45,719 nucleotides of DNA. It comes from Microcoleaceae cyanobacterium MO_207.B10. GTDB taxonomy: Bacteria > Cyanobacteriota > Cyanobacteriia > Cyanobacteriales > Microcoleaceae. A program made the translations under genes and the position numbers. The stretch spans positions 1 through 45,719 of the forward strand of contig JASJEE010000004.1 in assembly GCA_030064835.1 (NCBI GenBank). The letters are read 5' to 3'. Below are positions 26,131-36,075 of this stretch, piece by piece. The notes under the pieces are model-generated. The model ran no database searches and was not told the origin of the DNA. It saw only the letters and a list, made by a program, of their open reading frames with translations. Every line of letters begins with the position of its first letter. Within the stretch, counting starts at the first letter, position 1.

Positions 26131-27292
26131 TATCAAATCCGGTAGCATCGGTATAATTAAACCTGAATTTTCGGCCACCAATGGTACTGGGTTATAGCCT
26201 TGATTACAAATTGCTGTGTGAAAAGAACTTGACAACGCTCAAACAGAATTTCTTCTAACTCTTCGAGGCTGGTAAATGAACGATTTGCGATCGGTTCATT
26301 AATTAGAGGCCATAACCTTTCTGCGGGTTGTAATTCAGGCGAGTAGGGTGGTAAATACTCTAAGTGCAAGCCCAAAGGAATCTTTAACTCAGAACTTGTA
26401 TGCCATCCTGCTCTGTCAATAGTTAGGATGATGTGTTTGTCTTCTCCTAATTGAAATTCTCGTGCAAAGTCTTCTAAAACTCGGTTAAACAGCTCTACAT
26501 TAACTTTTGGTAAAATCCAGTAGTAAGTTTCACCATTATTTGGATTAACAAAGCCATATAACCACAGCCATTGGTATCTCCAATTGACATTAGCGATCGG
26601 TTGTTCTCCCAACTGAACCCATACTCTTCTATATATAGGTTTTAACCCCAGGCGATGTTCATCCATTGCCCAGACTTCCACTGTCGCTCCTGGATATTTT
26701 TGACCTACTTCTTGGACTTTTTGCTTGAGTTTTTTTTTCCACTGTTCTTGCTCCGTGGTGTCCCCTTTTTCATGTGCTGGACGTGGTACTTTTAAACGCA
26801 TTTCAAAGCTGCGTAAATATTCCCACCCTCTTTGAGGATGAATCCGACGCTCCAAACGATCGCTCATCCACTCAGCCACTTTTGGTCCATTCCATAAACC
26901 TCCATCTATGGGAGGCTCCTGTAGTGCTTGCCATAGCAAAGCTTGGTCTATTTCTGATAGTAAAGTTTCTGGACCATGATGTTGATGACGACGATCTTTT
27001 AATCCATCAGTGCCTAATTGGTTATAACGCTCTACAATTCTGTAAATTGAACCACGCCGATATCCAGTCACTTCAGACACTTCTCCTACTTTGTAGCCTT
27101 TAGCTAACAGCCAGAGGATTTGCAATCGAGTCCGTTCTATTGGGTCTTTTGTTTCTCGGTAGAGTTGTTTGAGCTCTTCGATACTTTTGTGTGGTTGTAG
27201 TTTTAACACTCTCGGCATGGCGATCGCCCAACTCTTACTATTAGTAATTTATCAGGTTTAATTATATTACACCGATGCTACCGGATTTGATA
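26131..27292. mobile_element. IS630-family insertion sequence, apparently complete
   Basis: The ends are near-perfect inverted repeats starting TATCAAATCCGGTAGCATCG, read inwards from 26131 and from 27292. The match continues to about 26166 and 27252, with a 5-base gap in the left copy. Both ends abut TA, fitting the TA target duplication of IS630/Tc1 elements. Total length is about 1.16 kb with one intact transposase. It sits against the IS5 remnant on the left and about 106 bp from the end of ccmO on the right. Confidence 0.85.
26157..27218 (-). CDS. IS630-family transposase
   Basis: A 353-aa DDE transposase of the element at 26131-27292. The N-terminal half has helix-turn-helix DNA-binding segments (EERTRLQILWLLAKGYKVGE-like region near 25-60, GSIYRIVERYNQLG). 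The catalytic half has VWAMDEHRLGLK (first Asp), ILTIDRAGWHTS (second Asp) and LPPYSPELQPAERLW (Glu). No frameshift or internal stop is seen, so it may be active. The stop codon falls inside the left inverted repeat. HIP1 motifs flank the start, consistent with long residence in cyanobacteria. Confidence 0.92.
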   Translation of the reverse strand: MPRVLKLQPHKSIEELKQLYRETKDPIERTRLQILWLLAKGYKVGEVSEVTGYRRGSIYRIVERYNQLGTDGLKDRRHQHHGPETLLSEIDQALLWQALQEPPIDGGLWNGPKVAEWMSDRLERRIHPQRGWEYLRSFEMRLKVPRPAHEKGDTTEQEQWKKKLKQKVQEVGQKYPGATVEVWAMDEHRLGLKPIYRRVWVQLGEQPIANVNWRYQWLWLYGFVNPNNGETYYWILPKVNVELFNRVLEDFAREFQLGEDKHIILTIDRAGWHTSSELKIPLGLHLEYLPPYSPELQPAERLWPLINEPIANRSFTSLEELEEILFERCQVLFTQQFVIKAITQYHWWPKIQV

Positions 27293-27398
27293 TTAGTATA
27301 GTGCTTGATATGAAATTAAAATGGTGCGTTACGGCGCTATTGTATATTTGAGGAGCCAAACCCTTGAAGGAAAAGCGCCTAACACACCCTACTAAAGT

Positions 27399-28181
27399 CT
27401 ATGATTTCTCTTTAACTTCTTCTTTCATTGGTACAGGAAGTTGGGCAAAATCTGGTAATCTAACCAGTTCTTTTTCTGTCTCTTTAACTGCCATAGGTAG
27501 ACGCAGAGGTTCGGGTTTTTCTTCAATCAGATGACCCGCCACAGGTAATGTTCTTTCTAAATCATCCAACGGTCTAGGAATGACCATCACAGCATTTAAC
27601 TCTCCAATTCTTTCAGCTTCGTGCATTCCTGCTTCTACAGCTACTGCCACATTAGATACAGAACCCCTAATAATAGCTGTACATAAACCAGCACCTATGG
27701 TTTCATAGGAAGTTAACTGTACATCAGCAGCTTTGAGCATGGCATCACAAGCTCCAACCATTGCTGGAAATCCACGAGTTTCGATCAGACCAACTGCTTT
27801 ATTTTTAAATTGAGGTGATACTCTACCTTCAGAGAGTTGAAGTAAAAGACTACCAATAGGCAGTATAGCTTCTAAGTTAGCTAAAGGTCGGGGAATCACA
27901 GTATGAGAAACAAGCTGTCCAAATTTTTCGGCTGTTTCTGCTCCTGACTCTACAGCTAAACGGACATCAGCAATACCACCGCGAACTACCGCCGTACAAT
28001 ATCCACTGCCAATTTTTTCATATCCTACCAAAATTACTCCTGATGACTTCAACATCATATCAGCAGTACCGACGATCGCTGGAAAACTCCGAGTTGTTAC
28101 TAAGCCAAGAGCTGAATCTCCAAAGTTGATTGGGGATTCAATTGGCCTGAGCTTACTATTATTGTGGGTCTGTATTTCCAT
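27399..28181 (-). CDS. ccmO: Carboxysome shell protein CcmO (tandem BMC domains)
   Basis: A 260-aa protein with two bacterial microcompartment domains, about residues 25-110 (ALGLVTTRSFPAIVGTADMML, VRGGIADVRLAVESG) and 128-213 ([36 protein letters not shown]). Tandem-BMC CcmO forms pseudohexameric trimers in the beta-carboxysome shell and is needed for shell assembly. A Pro/Glu/Lys-rich tail of about 45 residues follows. It is last in the ccm set, 541 bp after ccmN, so it may have its own promoter. An IS630 element ends 106 bp downstream of its stop codon. Confidence 0.95.
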   Translation of the reverse strand: MEIQTHNNSKLRPIESPINFGDSALGLVTTRSFPAIVGTADMMLKSSGVILVGYEKIGSGYCTAVVRGGIADVRLAVESGAETAEKFGQLVSHTVIPRPLANLEAILPIGSLLLQLSEGRVSPQFKNKAVGLIETRGFPAMVGACDAMLKAADVQLTSYETIGAGLCTAIIRGSVSNVAVAVEAGMHEAERIGELNAVMVIPRPLDDLERTLPVAGHLIEEKPEPLRLPMAVKETEKELVRLPDFAQLPVPMKEEVKEKS

Positions 28182-28721
28182 GTTCTACCTCTTTCAATAG
28201 CGTAGCAGTTAACCCACCGAACTCTCTTCAAATATCTAGCTGATGGTCTTGAGGGCTACTTTGATAAATTTTTATATGAAATTAAAAATAGAAATTGCTT
28301 TAGTTGACTCTAGAAGAAATTTGAATAATTTTTTGTCCCTGGATTATAGAAAGTTGTTAGAAATTAGGTTTGTGCTTATAGATGTAAGTCTATAATAATT
28401 ATATTATATTTTTATTAAAATTAGCAAGCCCTTTAGTATCAAAAAATAGTTATATTGTCAACTATCTGACCCTCATTTACCTGCGATAAATTAAATTGCT
28501 ATGGGGATATGCTTTTCTAGTTCAGCTCAACTAGCATCAATAAACAGTAATCAAAATTATCGTAGCTATTGACCGAAAAATTTTCGGATCAAGCCTCCCC
28601 TTTTAAGGGGATAAAAAAGATAAGATTCCAAATTTCCAGCCTCCTGATTGCAGAGGTACTAATAACTGATAACTGAAATCACATCTACTCGGTTTTTGTT
28701 TCCCTTCTTGTTATTACTTTT
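28182..28721. other. Intergenic region between ccmN and ccmO
   Basis: There is no credible gene. It contains palindromes CCGAAAA-A-TTTTCGG (28573-28587) and TCCCCTT-TT-AAGGGGA (28596-28611), and a TAACTGATAACTGAAAT repeat (28663-28679). It may separate ccmO from the rest of the operon. Confidence 0.5.
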
Positions 28722-29669
28722 CTAATCTTGTTCATCGGGAGGAGAATTCAAAGTATTTTTATGAGGAAATAAAGTTTTCATCATCTGATTAACATAGTCC
28801 TGTCCGTAAATTGGAGTATCAGTAGTTTTAGGTGTTTCTTCTTGTAATTTAGTCTGACTCGACTCAATTTTCTTTTGACTTTCCTCTTCATTTTTCGTTG
28901 CTTCTGACTCTGGTGATGAGGAGGATGTATTTGTTAATTCTTGATTAACTGGGGAATTAAAATTATTATTTTCAGGTTCAGGTTTTTTAAAAAATTGATA
29001 ATTATTAGTTAATCCTTGATTATTAGTTGGATAATTAAAAGTATTCTTCTGAGATAGAATTTCTTCATTAATTTCAGAACTACTGCTTAATTCCTGATTA
29101 TTAATTGGTGGAATTAATGGAATTGGCGGCATTGTCGGAATTGGGGGATTAAAAGTATTGTTCTGAGATAGAACTTCCTCCTCAATTTCAGAACTACTGC
29201 TTAATTCTTGATTTACTGACAAATCATCATTGCTGTTAGTAGCGGTTGTTGCTTTTGGTGTTAAAGGGATTTGAGATGGAGCTTCAGATACAGCACTAGT
29301 AGAGTTTTCTAGTATCTGTCGTCCAGACTCTCCTAATATTGAACTCGGTGGTACAATTTGCTTTGGTTCAATGTCATGTTCTATAATCGTTGCCACTGAA
29401 CCGATACAAGCATTAGCCCCGATTTGACTCTTGCCAACCACTAACACTCCCGCACCAATGGTAACTCCAGACTCAACTTGAATGTTGCCCTGGTAAGCAT
29501 GAAGAATAACTCCCATACCAATACAAACTCCAGCAGCAATGACTATGTGACAATCAGAAGCCGCTTGGAGAATGACACCAGATGCGATCGCCACACTCGG
29601 ATCAATTTTTACATCACCACTAACAACAGGCTCTGTGTTGTCAATAGGTTGTAGTGGTGGAAACTGCAT
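28722..29669 (-). CDS. ccmN: Carboxysome assembly protein CcmN
   Basis: A 315-aa protein linking the CcmM/Rubisco core to the shell. The N-terminal 130 residues are left-handed beta-helix hexapeptide repeats (IDPSVAIASGVIL, IGMGVILH, VTIGAGVLV, IGANACIGS). A long Ser/Asn/Glu-rich linker follows. The C-terminal amphipathic helix around PIYGQDYVNQMMKTLF is the encapsulation peptide that binds CcmK/CcmO. The linker holds a duplicated block of about 25 residues (NQELSSSSEI..LSQ.NTFN, twice). A start at a TTG (29684) is possible, but AAAGGAG lies inside that extension, 5 bases before the ATG at 29669, which is therefore preferred. It is longer than characterised CcmN proteins, mostly through the linker. 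Confidence 0.93.
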   Translation of the reverse strand: MQFPPLQPIDNTEPVVSGDVKIDPSVAIASGVILQAASDCHIVIAAGVCIGMGVILHAYQGNIQVESGVTIGAGVLVVGKSQIGANACIGSVATIIEHDIEPKQIVPPSSILGESGRQILENSTSAVSEAPSQIPLTPKATTATNSNDDLSVNQELSSSSEIEEEVLSQNNTFNPPIPTMPPIPLIPPINNQELSSSSEINEEILSQKNTFNYPTNNQGLTNNYQFFKKPEPENNNFNSPVNQELTNTSSSSPESEATKNEEESQKKIESSQTKLQEETPKTTDTPIYGQDYVNQMMKTLFPHKNTLNSPPDEQD

Positions 29670-29754
29670 AGATACTCCTTTCAATTATCAGCGAGAAAGC
29701 CAAAAGTCATAACAAGAGTTAAACTTTTGACTTTTGAGTTTCTAGTTATTTTTA

Positions 29755-31749
29755 CTACTTAGCCTTACCATTAGGCTGTTGAATAATCATTTCTAAAACC
29801 CGGCGTTTGGCTTGAGGATCGATACCAATTAAACGTACATATTCTCCCTCATGTTGAGCGAGACTTTCCTCAAGAGCAGGGAACACATCAGCATCACGTT
29901 TGGCATCAATTTGAGGATCAGTTTTCCAAGAGCCAGTCTTGAAACGGCGTTTGTCTGCATACTCTGTACCTATTTTATAGCCACTAGAAATTAAAGAGCG
30001 GACCTGTTCTACAATGTCTTGACTTAACTTCTGAGTAGTAGAAGTAGCTGTTACGCTACTATAAACAGGAACTGGTTGAGAACCATTACTTACTCCATTA
30101 GAAGAAACTGTAGCAGATCCTTTACCGTTACCATTTGGCTGCTGAATCAAGGTTTCCATAATCCGACGTTTTGCATCAGGGTCAATACCAATTAAACGTA
30201 CATATTCCCCACTATATTCTGCCAATGCTGCTTCTAATTCAGCCATTGCTTGATTAGGGGTAGTACCAGAGATGGGAGCACCAGTTTGCCAAGAGCTGGT
30301 CTTAAAGCGACGTTGATTAGCGTGTTCTAAACTAATCCGATATCCTTGATTAAATAGTGAACGTACTTGATCTACAACTTCCTGACTTAATCCAGTATTA
30401 ATTGCACTGCCTTTGCTGGATACACCAGCAGCAGTTGGGGCACTAGCAGATAGTTTAACGGGGCTATCATTTGGTTGCTGAATTAATGTTTCTACAACAC
30501 GACGTTTAGCTTTGGCATCAACACCAATCAAGCGTACATATTCGCCACTGTGTTCTGCCAAAAACTCTTCAAGAGCAGCCAATACTTGTGAAGCACCTGT
30601 TGCTGAAATAGTAGGACCATTTTGCCAAGAGCTAGTTTTAAAGCGACGCTCATTAGCATACTCAGTACCAATTTTTAATCCTTGAGATACCAAAGAACGT
30701 ACTTGGTCTGCTACATCTGAAGTTAAGCCTGTGCTAATTGAAGCTGAAGTTTGATAACCAGAAGGAGCAGGAACATTATAGCTACCAGTAGTTGATTTTT
30801 GAGCAACTTTTTTGCCATCAGGACGTTGAATCATAATTGGAGAGATTCTACGTTTTGCTTTAGGATCTATACCAAACATCCGCACATACTCGGCAGTATG
30901 TTCTTCTATACAAGCTTCTAGAGCTGCTACTACTTCTGAAGAGTTACTGCTTTCAATTGGAGAACAAGTTTTCCAGGAACCTGTTTTAAAGTGACGAGTA
31001 TCAGCGTGTTCCGTGCCAACATAATATCCTTGGGATATCAGTTGCTTGACATGAGTAATTACTTCTGGAGTCAATTTACCTGATTCAGAAGAGCTGTAAC
31101 CGTTACCATTTGTGTAATTAATGTTCATTTCGTTTCTAATAGGGGTAATGCAAGACATTTTTTTCGCACACAGATAACCCTGCCGTAAAGATTCGTTAAT
31201 TCCCACCACATGATGGGCAAATTCCATATCATCAGGTAGTACATCTGGCAAACGATCTGCTTGCTGTTGATTTGTAATAACTGCTCCTGAAGGCACATAC
31301 TTGCCGGGAGCTATTTCTACGTCTTGAATTAGAGCGTGCAGCATCACAATGCAGCCTTCACCAATTCGAGCGTTAAACACTGTAGAACGAAAACCGATAA
31401 AACAGTCATCACCGATATAGCAAGGGCCGTGAACTAGAGCTTTATGAGTGATAGAAGCATTTTTACCTATCCACACAGAATACTTTTGTTGGTCATCTCC
31501 TATCACTCGTCCTTGTTCTAAACCGTGGATAACGACTCCATCTTGGATATTAGTTCCTGCTCCAATGAAGAAGGGAGAACCTTCATCAGCACGAATTGAT
31601 GTGCCTGGAGCTACTAATACATTAGCTCCAACGCGGACATCTCCAATAACATTGGAAAATAAGTGAATATAAGCTGTGGGATCTATATTAGGCTGTGCTA
31701 AATTGTGGGACCAAGGGGTGGGTGGAGCAGCTTCATTCCGGTGTGGCAT
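29755..31749 (-). CDS. ccmM: Carboxysome scaffold protein CcmM (gamma-carbonic anhydrase domain plus four Rubisco-small-subunit-like domains)
   Basis: A 664-aa full-length CcmM. Residues 1-200 are a gamma-carbonic-anhydrase beta helix with zinc-type histidines H75, H102 and H107. Four small-subunit-like domains follow at about 225-312, 342-428, 453-540 and 573-661, each with the (R/H)FKT(S/G)SW and EYVR(L/M)(I/F)G(I/V)D motifs that bind Rubisco between subunits. Only the first has a cysteine pair (C262, C280), at positions where a redox-switch disulfide is known in other CcmM proteins. Met208 (about 31128) precedes the first repeat and could start the short CcmM form, though no strong ribosome-binding site is seen. 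Spacers to neighbours are 85 bp (ccmN) and 131 bp (ccmL). Confidence 0.96.
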   Translation of the reverse strand: MPHRNEAAPPTPWSHNLAQPNIDPTAYIHLFSNVIGDVRVGANVLVAPGTSIRADEGSPFFIGAGTNIQDGVVIHGLEQGRVIGDDQQKYSVWIGKNASITHKALVHGPCYIGDDCFIGFRSTVFNARIGEGCIVMLHALIQDVEIAPGKYVPSGAVITNQQQADRLPDVLPDDMEFAHHVVGINESLRQGYLCAKKMSCITPIRNEMNINYTNGNGYSSSESGKLTPEVITHVKQLISQGYYVGTEHADTRHFKTGSWKTCSPIESSNSSEVVAALEACIEEHTAEYVRMFGIDPKAKRRISPIMIQRPDGKKVAQKSTTGSYNVPAPSGYQTSASISTGLTSDVADQVRSLVSQGLKIGTEYANERRFKTSSWQNGPTISATGASQVLAALEEFLAEHSGEYVRLIGVDAKAKRRVVETLIQQPNDSPVKLSASAPTAAGVSSKGSAINTGLSQEVVDQVRSLFNQGYRISLEHANQRRFKTSSWQTGAPISGTTPNQAMAELEAALAEYSGEYVRLIGIDPDAKRRIMETLIQQPNGNGKGSATVSSNGVSNGSQPVPVYSSVTATSTTQKLSQDIVEQVRSLISSGYKIGTEYADKRRFKTGSWKTDPQIDAKRDADVFPALEESLAQHEGEYVRLIGIDPQAKRRVLEMIIQQPNGKAK

Positions 31750-31880
31750 AATATTTTTTCCTCCTGATTAGGGGCAGCATCTTGCTCCCTGAGAATGTTG
31801 GGTGTTGGGTTAGTAGGCAAATTTTTCACAGGTTTAAAGATTTCAACATCCAACAGTTCATCCTTTTGATAATGTAATGT

Positions 31881-32183
31881 TCAACGATATTGATCTTTTT
31901 TGCTGTAGATCATGCGATTGTCAACGGTGATGGTGTCAATAATCGCTACTACTCTCGCATCTACGGGAAGTAGTTCTTTGCCTTCGACTTGACGAGCAGC
32001 ACTGCCACGGCTAAATAAAACCCATTCATCTATTCCTGCTCCTACGTTATCTGCTGCTACTTCATAGTTTGGCAGTGGATGGCCTTCCTCATTTATGAAT
32101 TGCAATAGAAGTAGCTTTGTTCCTCTTAAACTAGACTCTTTCAGAGTGCTGACAACAGTGCCACGAACTTTGGCAATTTGCAT
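31881..32183 (-). CDS. ccmL: Carboxysome vertex protein CcmL
   Basis: A 100-aa bacterial microcompartment vertex protein that forms pentamers capping the icosahedral shell. Family features are MQIAKVRGTVVSTLKE at the N-terminus, KLLLLQFI, then AADNVGAGIDEWVLFSRGSAAR, and the VDARVVAIIDTI strand. Length is normal. It sits between ccmK1 and ccmM on the same strand; its ATG follows an AAAAAGAT stretch with no strong Shine-Dalgarno. Confidence 0.96.
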   Translation of the reverse strand: MQIAKVRGTVVSTLKESSLRGTKLLLLQFINEEGHPLPNYEVAADNVGAGIDEWVLFSRGSAARQVEGKELLPVDARVVAIIDTITVDNRMIYSKKDQYR

Positions 32184-32565
32184 GATCTTTTTAAATCATT
32201 GATTTTAGATGATTTAGGACTTTAGATTTTAGAATTGAATCTAGTAATTTGCTTTTTGCTATCTTGTTTACTACAGGTACACTACAATCTAGCTACCATG
32301 TTTTTGACTAACAAAAGTAAAATACTTTCTTCTATCTCAACATTAGACAAATCTAGACATTCTGTATAATACTTGATTGAGAGTATGGGGCCGCCTATAC
32401 CAATTTTCCTAGTACACTTCAACCTTAACCCGATTTTTTCTCTCTAGGATCGTGCTAGAGAATTTAAGTTGCTACGAATTTTTGAATCTATAGGACAACT
32501 TTTGGGTTTTTAGCAATTATCGTGTTTGTCAAATCTGAAATCTGCCATCTAAAATCAATTTTATT
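32184..32565. other. Intergenic region between ccmK1 and ccmL
   Basis: AT-rich spacer of 382 bp with no ORF and no clear palindrome. It is long for an operon gap, so an internal promoter for ccmLMN is possible but not shown. Confidence 0.4.
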
Positions 32566-32907
32566 CTATGGTCTGTTTACTGAACGAATAGCATTGGTGC
32601 TATCGCGAAATTGCTCTACTTCCTCGGTATAACGAATTGGCAGAACGTATTCTAGGTTTTCATGGGGACGAGCAATAATATGGGTAGACATCACTTGGCC
32701 TCCATTCACCCGCTTGACATTATCAACTCCAGCAGAAACAGAAGCTTGTACTTCTGATACATCTCCGCGAACTATAACAGTTACACGACCACTACCGATT
32801 TTTTCATAGCCAACTAGGGTTACTCGTGCAGCTTTCACCATGGCGTCTGCTGCTTCTACAACTGCTGGAAAGCCGAGGGTTTCTACCATTCCAACTGCAA
32901 TTGACAT
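32566..32907 (-). CDS. ccmK1: Carboxysome shell hexamer protein CcmK1
   Basis: A 113-aa single-BMC-domain protein forming the hexameric tiles of the beta-carboxysome shell. Family marks are [40 protein letters not shown] and the pore-region KIGSG. The C-terminal [15 protein letters not shown] is followed by an extension (about residues 98-113) missing from the shorter paralogue. That extension and its second position after the other ccmK match CcmK1 elsewhere. The first 96 residues are almost identical to CcmK2, so gene conversion or recent duplication is likely. Confidence 0.93.
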   Translation of the reverse strand: MSIAVGMVETLGFPAVVEAADAMVKAARVTLVGYEKIGSGRVTVIVRGDVSEVQASVSAGVDNVKRVNGGQVMSTHIIARPHENLEYVLPIRYTEEVEQFRDSTNAIRSVNRP

Positions 32908-33512
32908 TATTTTTACTCCGTGATATTATTTGACTGAATCTTTTACTTTCTAGTCTTAATTCCATATACTGACTTTTCCTGGCTACTTCCACCACTGATG
33001 AATATTAAAGGCGTTTAGCAATCCTGAAATGAAACCGCTGAGGGAAACATAGCATTATTGCCTGCCAATATTCGGTAGCTTCGGGTTAGATTCATTTACA
33101 GTATGAGAATTTCTTGACATTTTTTGAGCTTTTATTAGCGTGCCCTCTAGTTTTATCTACCCAAATATTACTTGAGCTTTTTCCCTAGCATGGGCAATCT
33201 CTCTAAATGATTGCCCTGAAGTCTTAGGGTAAACTTACTTAGTGTCTTTCCCCAAAAAACCAAATTCATAATGTCAAAGTTTGCGAAACTCAAACACTGT
33301 TTGCCAGAGACGTCTATAGTTTTGACCTGCAAAATTTTTTGTGAGATTGGGTTTTATTACCCATTTCTAGTTTAATCTATAGATTGCATCTATTTAAGAT
33401 TGCAAAACTCATTTAGTCTGTTATCCTCAGACTAAACTCACTAGGTATGATTGCTACTTCCTAGACTTGATGGTAAGTTAGGGTAATTCCCGCCACTCTG
33501 AAATTAGCAAGG
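32908..33512. other. Intergenic region between ccmK2 and ccmK1
   Basis: A 605-bp spacer without a credible gene. The distance suggests that ccmK1 onward may have its own promoter; no motif is clear enough to call. Confidence 0.4.
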
Positions 33513-33824
33513 CTAATAAGTTCGGAACTGATCTACCTCTTCGGTATATCGAATTGGTAGGACATACTCTAAGTTTTCGTGGGGACGAGCAATAATATGA
33601 GTTGATACTACCTCACCGCCGTTAACTCGTTTAGCAGCTTCTATACCTGCAGCTACAGAAGCTTGTACTTCTGATACATCGCCTCGAACAATTACTGTTA
33701 CACGGGCACTACCAATTTTTTCATAACCTACTAGAGTTACTCTAGCTGCTTTAACCATCGCATCAGCAGCTTCTACTACTGCTGGGAATCCTCTGGTTTC
33801 AATCATTCCTACCGCAATTGGCAT
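33513..33824 (-). CDS. ccmK2: Carboxysome shell hexamer protein CcmK2
   Basis: A 103-aa BMC-domain shell protein, the usual major tile of the beta-carboxysome facets. The sequence [21 protein letters not shown], the [15 protein letters not shown] core with its pore-lining KIGSA, and the short C-terminus ending after EEVDQFRTY fit CcmK2. It is the first gene of the ccm set and divergent from ndhF4. A GAGGAG-like ribosome-binding site (AAGAGGAGAT) precedes the ATG. Confidence 0.95.
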   Translation of the reverse strand: MPIAVGMIETRGFPAVVEAADAMVKAARVTLVGYEKIGSARVTVIVRGDVSEVQASVAAGIEAAKRVNGGEVVSTHIIARPHENLEYVLPIRYTEEVDQFRTY

Positions 33825-34236
33825 TTTTTTATCTCCTCTTGACAGAAGTTAACTTAATCAGCATTGAGGCAAGCATCTCCTGATAATTTTGACGGGGATA
33901 CGAATTTTTTCACATTTATCCAATGCTATATTTCAAGCATAGAGAAACATGGCCTCGTTGACAATAGCAACTATCATCATAATTCATTATCGAAGTTATT
34001 TATAAAAATAAATACTATTGGACTAAAGTCTTTCCATTTCTATTGAAGTCGGCGATCCTTTATCTCCCGATCAAAATCCTAAAATTTTTTTTATTACTTT
34101 TGGATTGATCTCCATGTGAGTCAAGAATATCAAGTATAAATACTTATAATAAATTGAACCTATAGTACATAGTATGTATATATTTATCTTTAACTAAATA
34201 AGGTAAATATATAAAATTTAAGGATAATTACAAGCA
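33825..34236. promoter_or_regulatory. Divergent control region between ccmK2 and ndhF4
   Basis: 412 bp between divergent CO2-concentrating genes, so promoters for both are expected here. An inverted repeat AAGTAT-AA-ATACTT (34132-34145) overlaps a TATAAT (34145-34150) that could be the -10 of ndhF4. LysR-type regulators such as NdhR/CcmR control such genes in cyanobacteria, but no site is clear enough to assign. Confidence 0.35.
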
Positions 34237-36075
34237 ATGGTTTCGTTTCTCATTCAAAACTGTTGGTGGATACCTATTTATGGCTTAATTGGAGCAGTTT
34301 TAACTCTCCCATGGTCAGCAGGAATCATTCGGCGCACTGGGCCACGGCCAGCAGCTTACTTTAATCTGTTAATGACAGTATTGGCTTTTATTCATGGGTC
34401 TATTGTCTATCGAGCTGTCTGGAGCCAGGAACCACGAGAGATTATATTTAACTGGTTACAAACTGTAGACCTCGACCTATCCTTTGCCATCAATATCTCA
34501 GCAGTAACAGTTGGGGCAATGGAAGTTGTCACAGCTCTCAGTTTATTGGCCCAAGTTTATGCCTTGGGATATTTAGAAAAGGACTGGGCACTAGCAAGGT
34601 TTTTTGGACTAATGGGATTTTTTGAGGCAGCAATGGCTGGCTTGACAATCAGCGACTCTTTGTTCTTTACTTATGCCTTGTTAGAAATGCTTACCCTTTC
34701 TACTTATTTATTAGTAGGTTTTTGGTATGGTCAACCCTTGGTTGTCACAGCCGCTAGGGATGCCTTTTTAACAAAACGGGTAGGAGATGTGTTGCTCCTA
34801 ATGGGGGTTGTGGCAGTGTCTGCTTTGGCAGGAAGTATGAACTTTAGTGACCTCTACGAGTGGGCTGAAACTGTAGAACTTTCTCCGTTAACAGCTAATT
34901 TGTTAGGTTTGGCTTTAATTGCAGGGCCAGTAGGTAAATGCGCTCAATTTCCCCTGCATCTGTGGTTGGATGAAGCTATGGAAGGTCCTAACCCTGCTTC
35001 GATTTTGCGGAACTCGGTAGTTGTTTCCATCGGGGCTTATGTTTTGATCCAAATGCAGCCAATTTTAGTTATTTCTCCCATAGCTCTAGATGTATTGGTT
35101 GTGTTGGGAACAGTTACGGCGATCGGAGCTTCTTTGGTTGCCTTGGCTCAAATTGACCTAAAGCGGGCTATGTGTCATTCTACCAGTGCTTATCTGGGTT
35201 TAGTATTTATTTTGGTTGGTATGCAGTGGAGTGGTTGTGGTTTGCTGTTGCTCTTAGCTCATGGGATTGCCAAAGCACTTTTATTTATGGGTGTTGGTGG
35301 TGTAATCTTAACTACTAATAGCCAAGACATCACAGAAATGGGTGGTTTGTGGTCTCGAATGCCAGCAACTACTACTTCTTATTTGGTGGGAGCTGCAGGG
35401 TTAATCGGATTATTACCTTTGGGTAGTTTTTGGGCTTTGCGAGAAGCGGTTGATATTTTTTGGATTATCGATCCATGGGTTGTACCTGTTTTGTTATTCG
35501 TTAACTTCTTGACTGCTTTGAATTTAACTCGTGTTTTCCGCCTGGTATTCTTGGGTGAATATCAACCTAAAACTAAACGGACTCCAGAAGTGCCTTGGCC
35601 GATGGCTGTGCCTATGGTATCGTTAATTATCATCACTCTCCTGATACCTGTGATGATGCAACGTTTATCTCTTTTGCCAGACTCGGGTTATCTCAACTTG
35701 GCTGCTATGATTTTGTTGGTTTCATCTGGATTGCTTGGTGTGATTATTGGTAGCATCATTGAGTTAAATCGAAATTTGTCTCGGCCAATACAGGCTCCTT
35801 TACGTTTTGCTCAAGATTTGCTTGCTTATGACTTCTATTTTAATCGCTTTTACAATTTAACTATAGTGTTAGCAGTGAGTCAACTTTCAAAGTTAAATAG
35901 TTGGATAGACCGTTATATTGTTGATGGAGTGGTTAACTTAGTTGGCTTGGTGACAATTTTCAGTGGGCAAGGTTTGAAGTATGGGGTGTCTGGTCAAAGC
36001 CAATCTTATCTACTTACGATTCTGGTGGGGATTAGTATTTTAGCAGTTTTGGCGCTTTGGTTGACTGATTTTTAG
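34237..36075 (+). CDS. ndhF4: NAD(P)H-quinone oxidoreductase subunit F, CO2-uptake (NdhF4-type)
   Basis: A 612-aa proton-pumping subunit of the thylakoid NDH-1 complex, with some 15 membrane helices. Conserved parts are the N-terminal NISAVTVGAMEVVTALSLLAQVYALGY, then ARFFGLMGFFEAAMAGL, RVGDVLLLMG, GKCAQFPLHLWLDEAMEGPNPASI and the HGIAKALLFMGVGG Lys-helix. It is shorter than the respiratory NdhF1 (about 690 aa) and resembles the NdhF3/F4 paralogues of the CO2-hydrating complexes. The position next to a beta-carboxysome ccm cluster, as I recall from Nostoc, favours F4; the exact paralogue is inferred. No ndhD4 or cupB follows, unlike the usual ndhF-ndhD-cup sets. Confidence 0.85.
   Translation: MVSFLIQNCWWIPIYGLIGAVLTLPWSAGIIRRTGPRPAAYFNLLMTVLAFIHGSIVYRAVWSQEPREIIFNWLQTVDLDLSFAINISAVTVGAMEVVTALSLLAQVYALGYLEKDWALARFFGLMGFFEAAMAGLTISDSLFFTYALLEMLTLSTYLLVGFWYGQPLVVTAARDAFLTKRVGDVLLLMGVVAVSALAGSMNFSDLYEWAETVELSPLTANLLGLALIAGPVGKCAQFPLHLWLDEAMEGPNPASILRNSVVVSIGAYVLIQMQPILVISPIALDVLVVLGTVTAIGASLVALAQIDLKRAMCHSTSAYLGLVFILVGMQWSGCGLLLLLAHGIAKALLFMGVGGVILTTNSQDITEMGGLWSRMPATTTSYLVGAAGLIGLLPLGSFWALREAVDIFWIIDPWVVPVLLFVNFLTALNLTRVFRLVFLGEYQPKTKRTPEVPWPMAVPMVSLIIITLLIPVMMQRLSLLPDSGYLNLAAMILLVSSGLLGVIIGSIIELNRNLSRPIQAPLRFAQDLLAYDFYFNRFYNLTIVLAVSQLSKLNSWIDRYIVDGVVNLVGLVTIFSGQGLKYGVSGQSQSYLLTILVGISILAVLALWLTDF

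Noticed and set aside
26774-27103. Plus-strand 109-codon frame over the IS630 transposase
   Set aside because: It is antisense to an intact DDE transposase and has no family features.
28596-28611. Hairpin between ccmN and ccmO as a terminator
   Set aside because: On the ccm strand the T-run precedes the hairpin instead of following it, and the same kind of palindrome is common in cyanobacterial spacers.
29670-29684. Upstream TTG start for CcmN adding five residues
   Set aside because: The added codons contain the AAAGGAG ribosome-binding site for the ATG at 29669, which also fits CcmN family starts better.
33864-34046. 60-codon frame upstream of ndhF4
   Set aside because: No ribosome-binding site, no recognisable sequence and location in a divergent promoter region; probably chance in AT-rich DNA.
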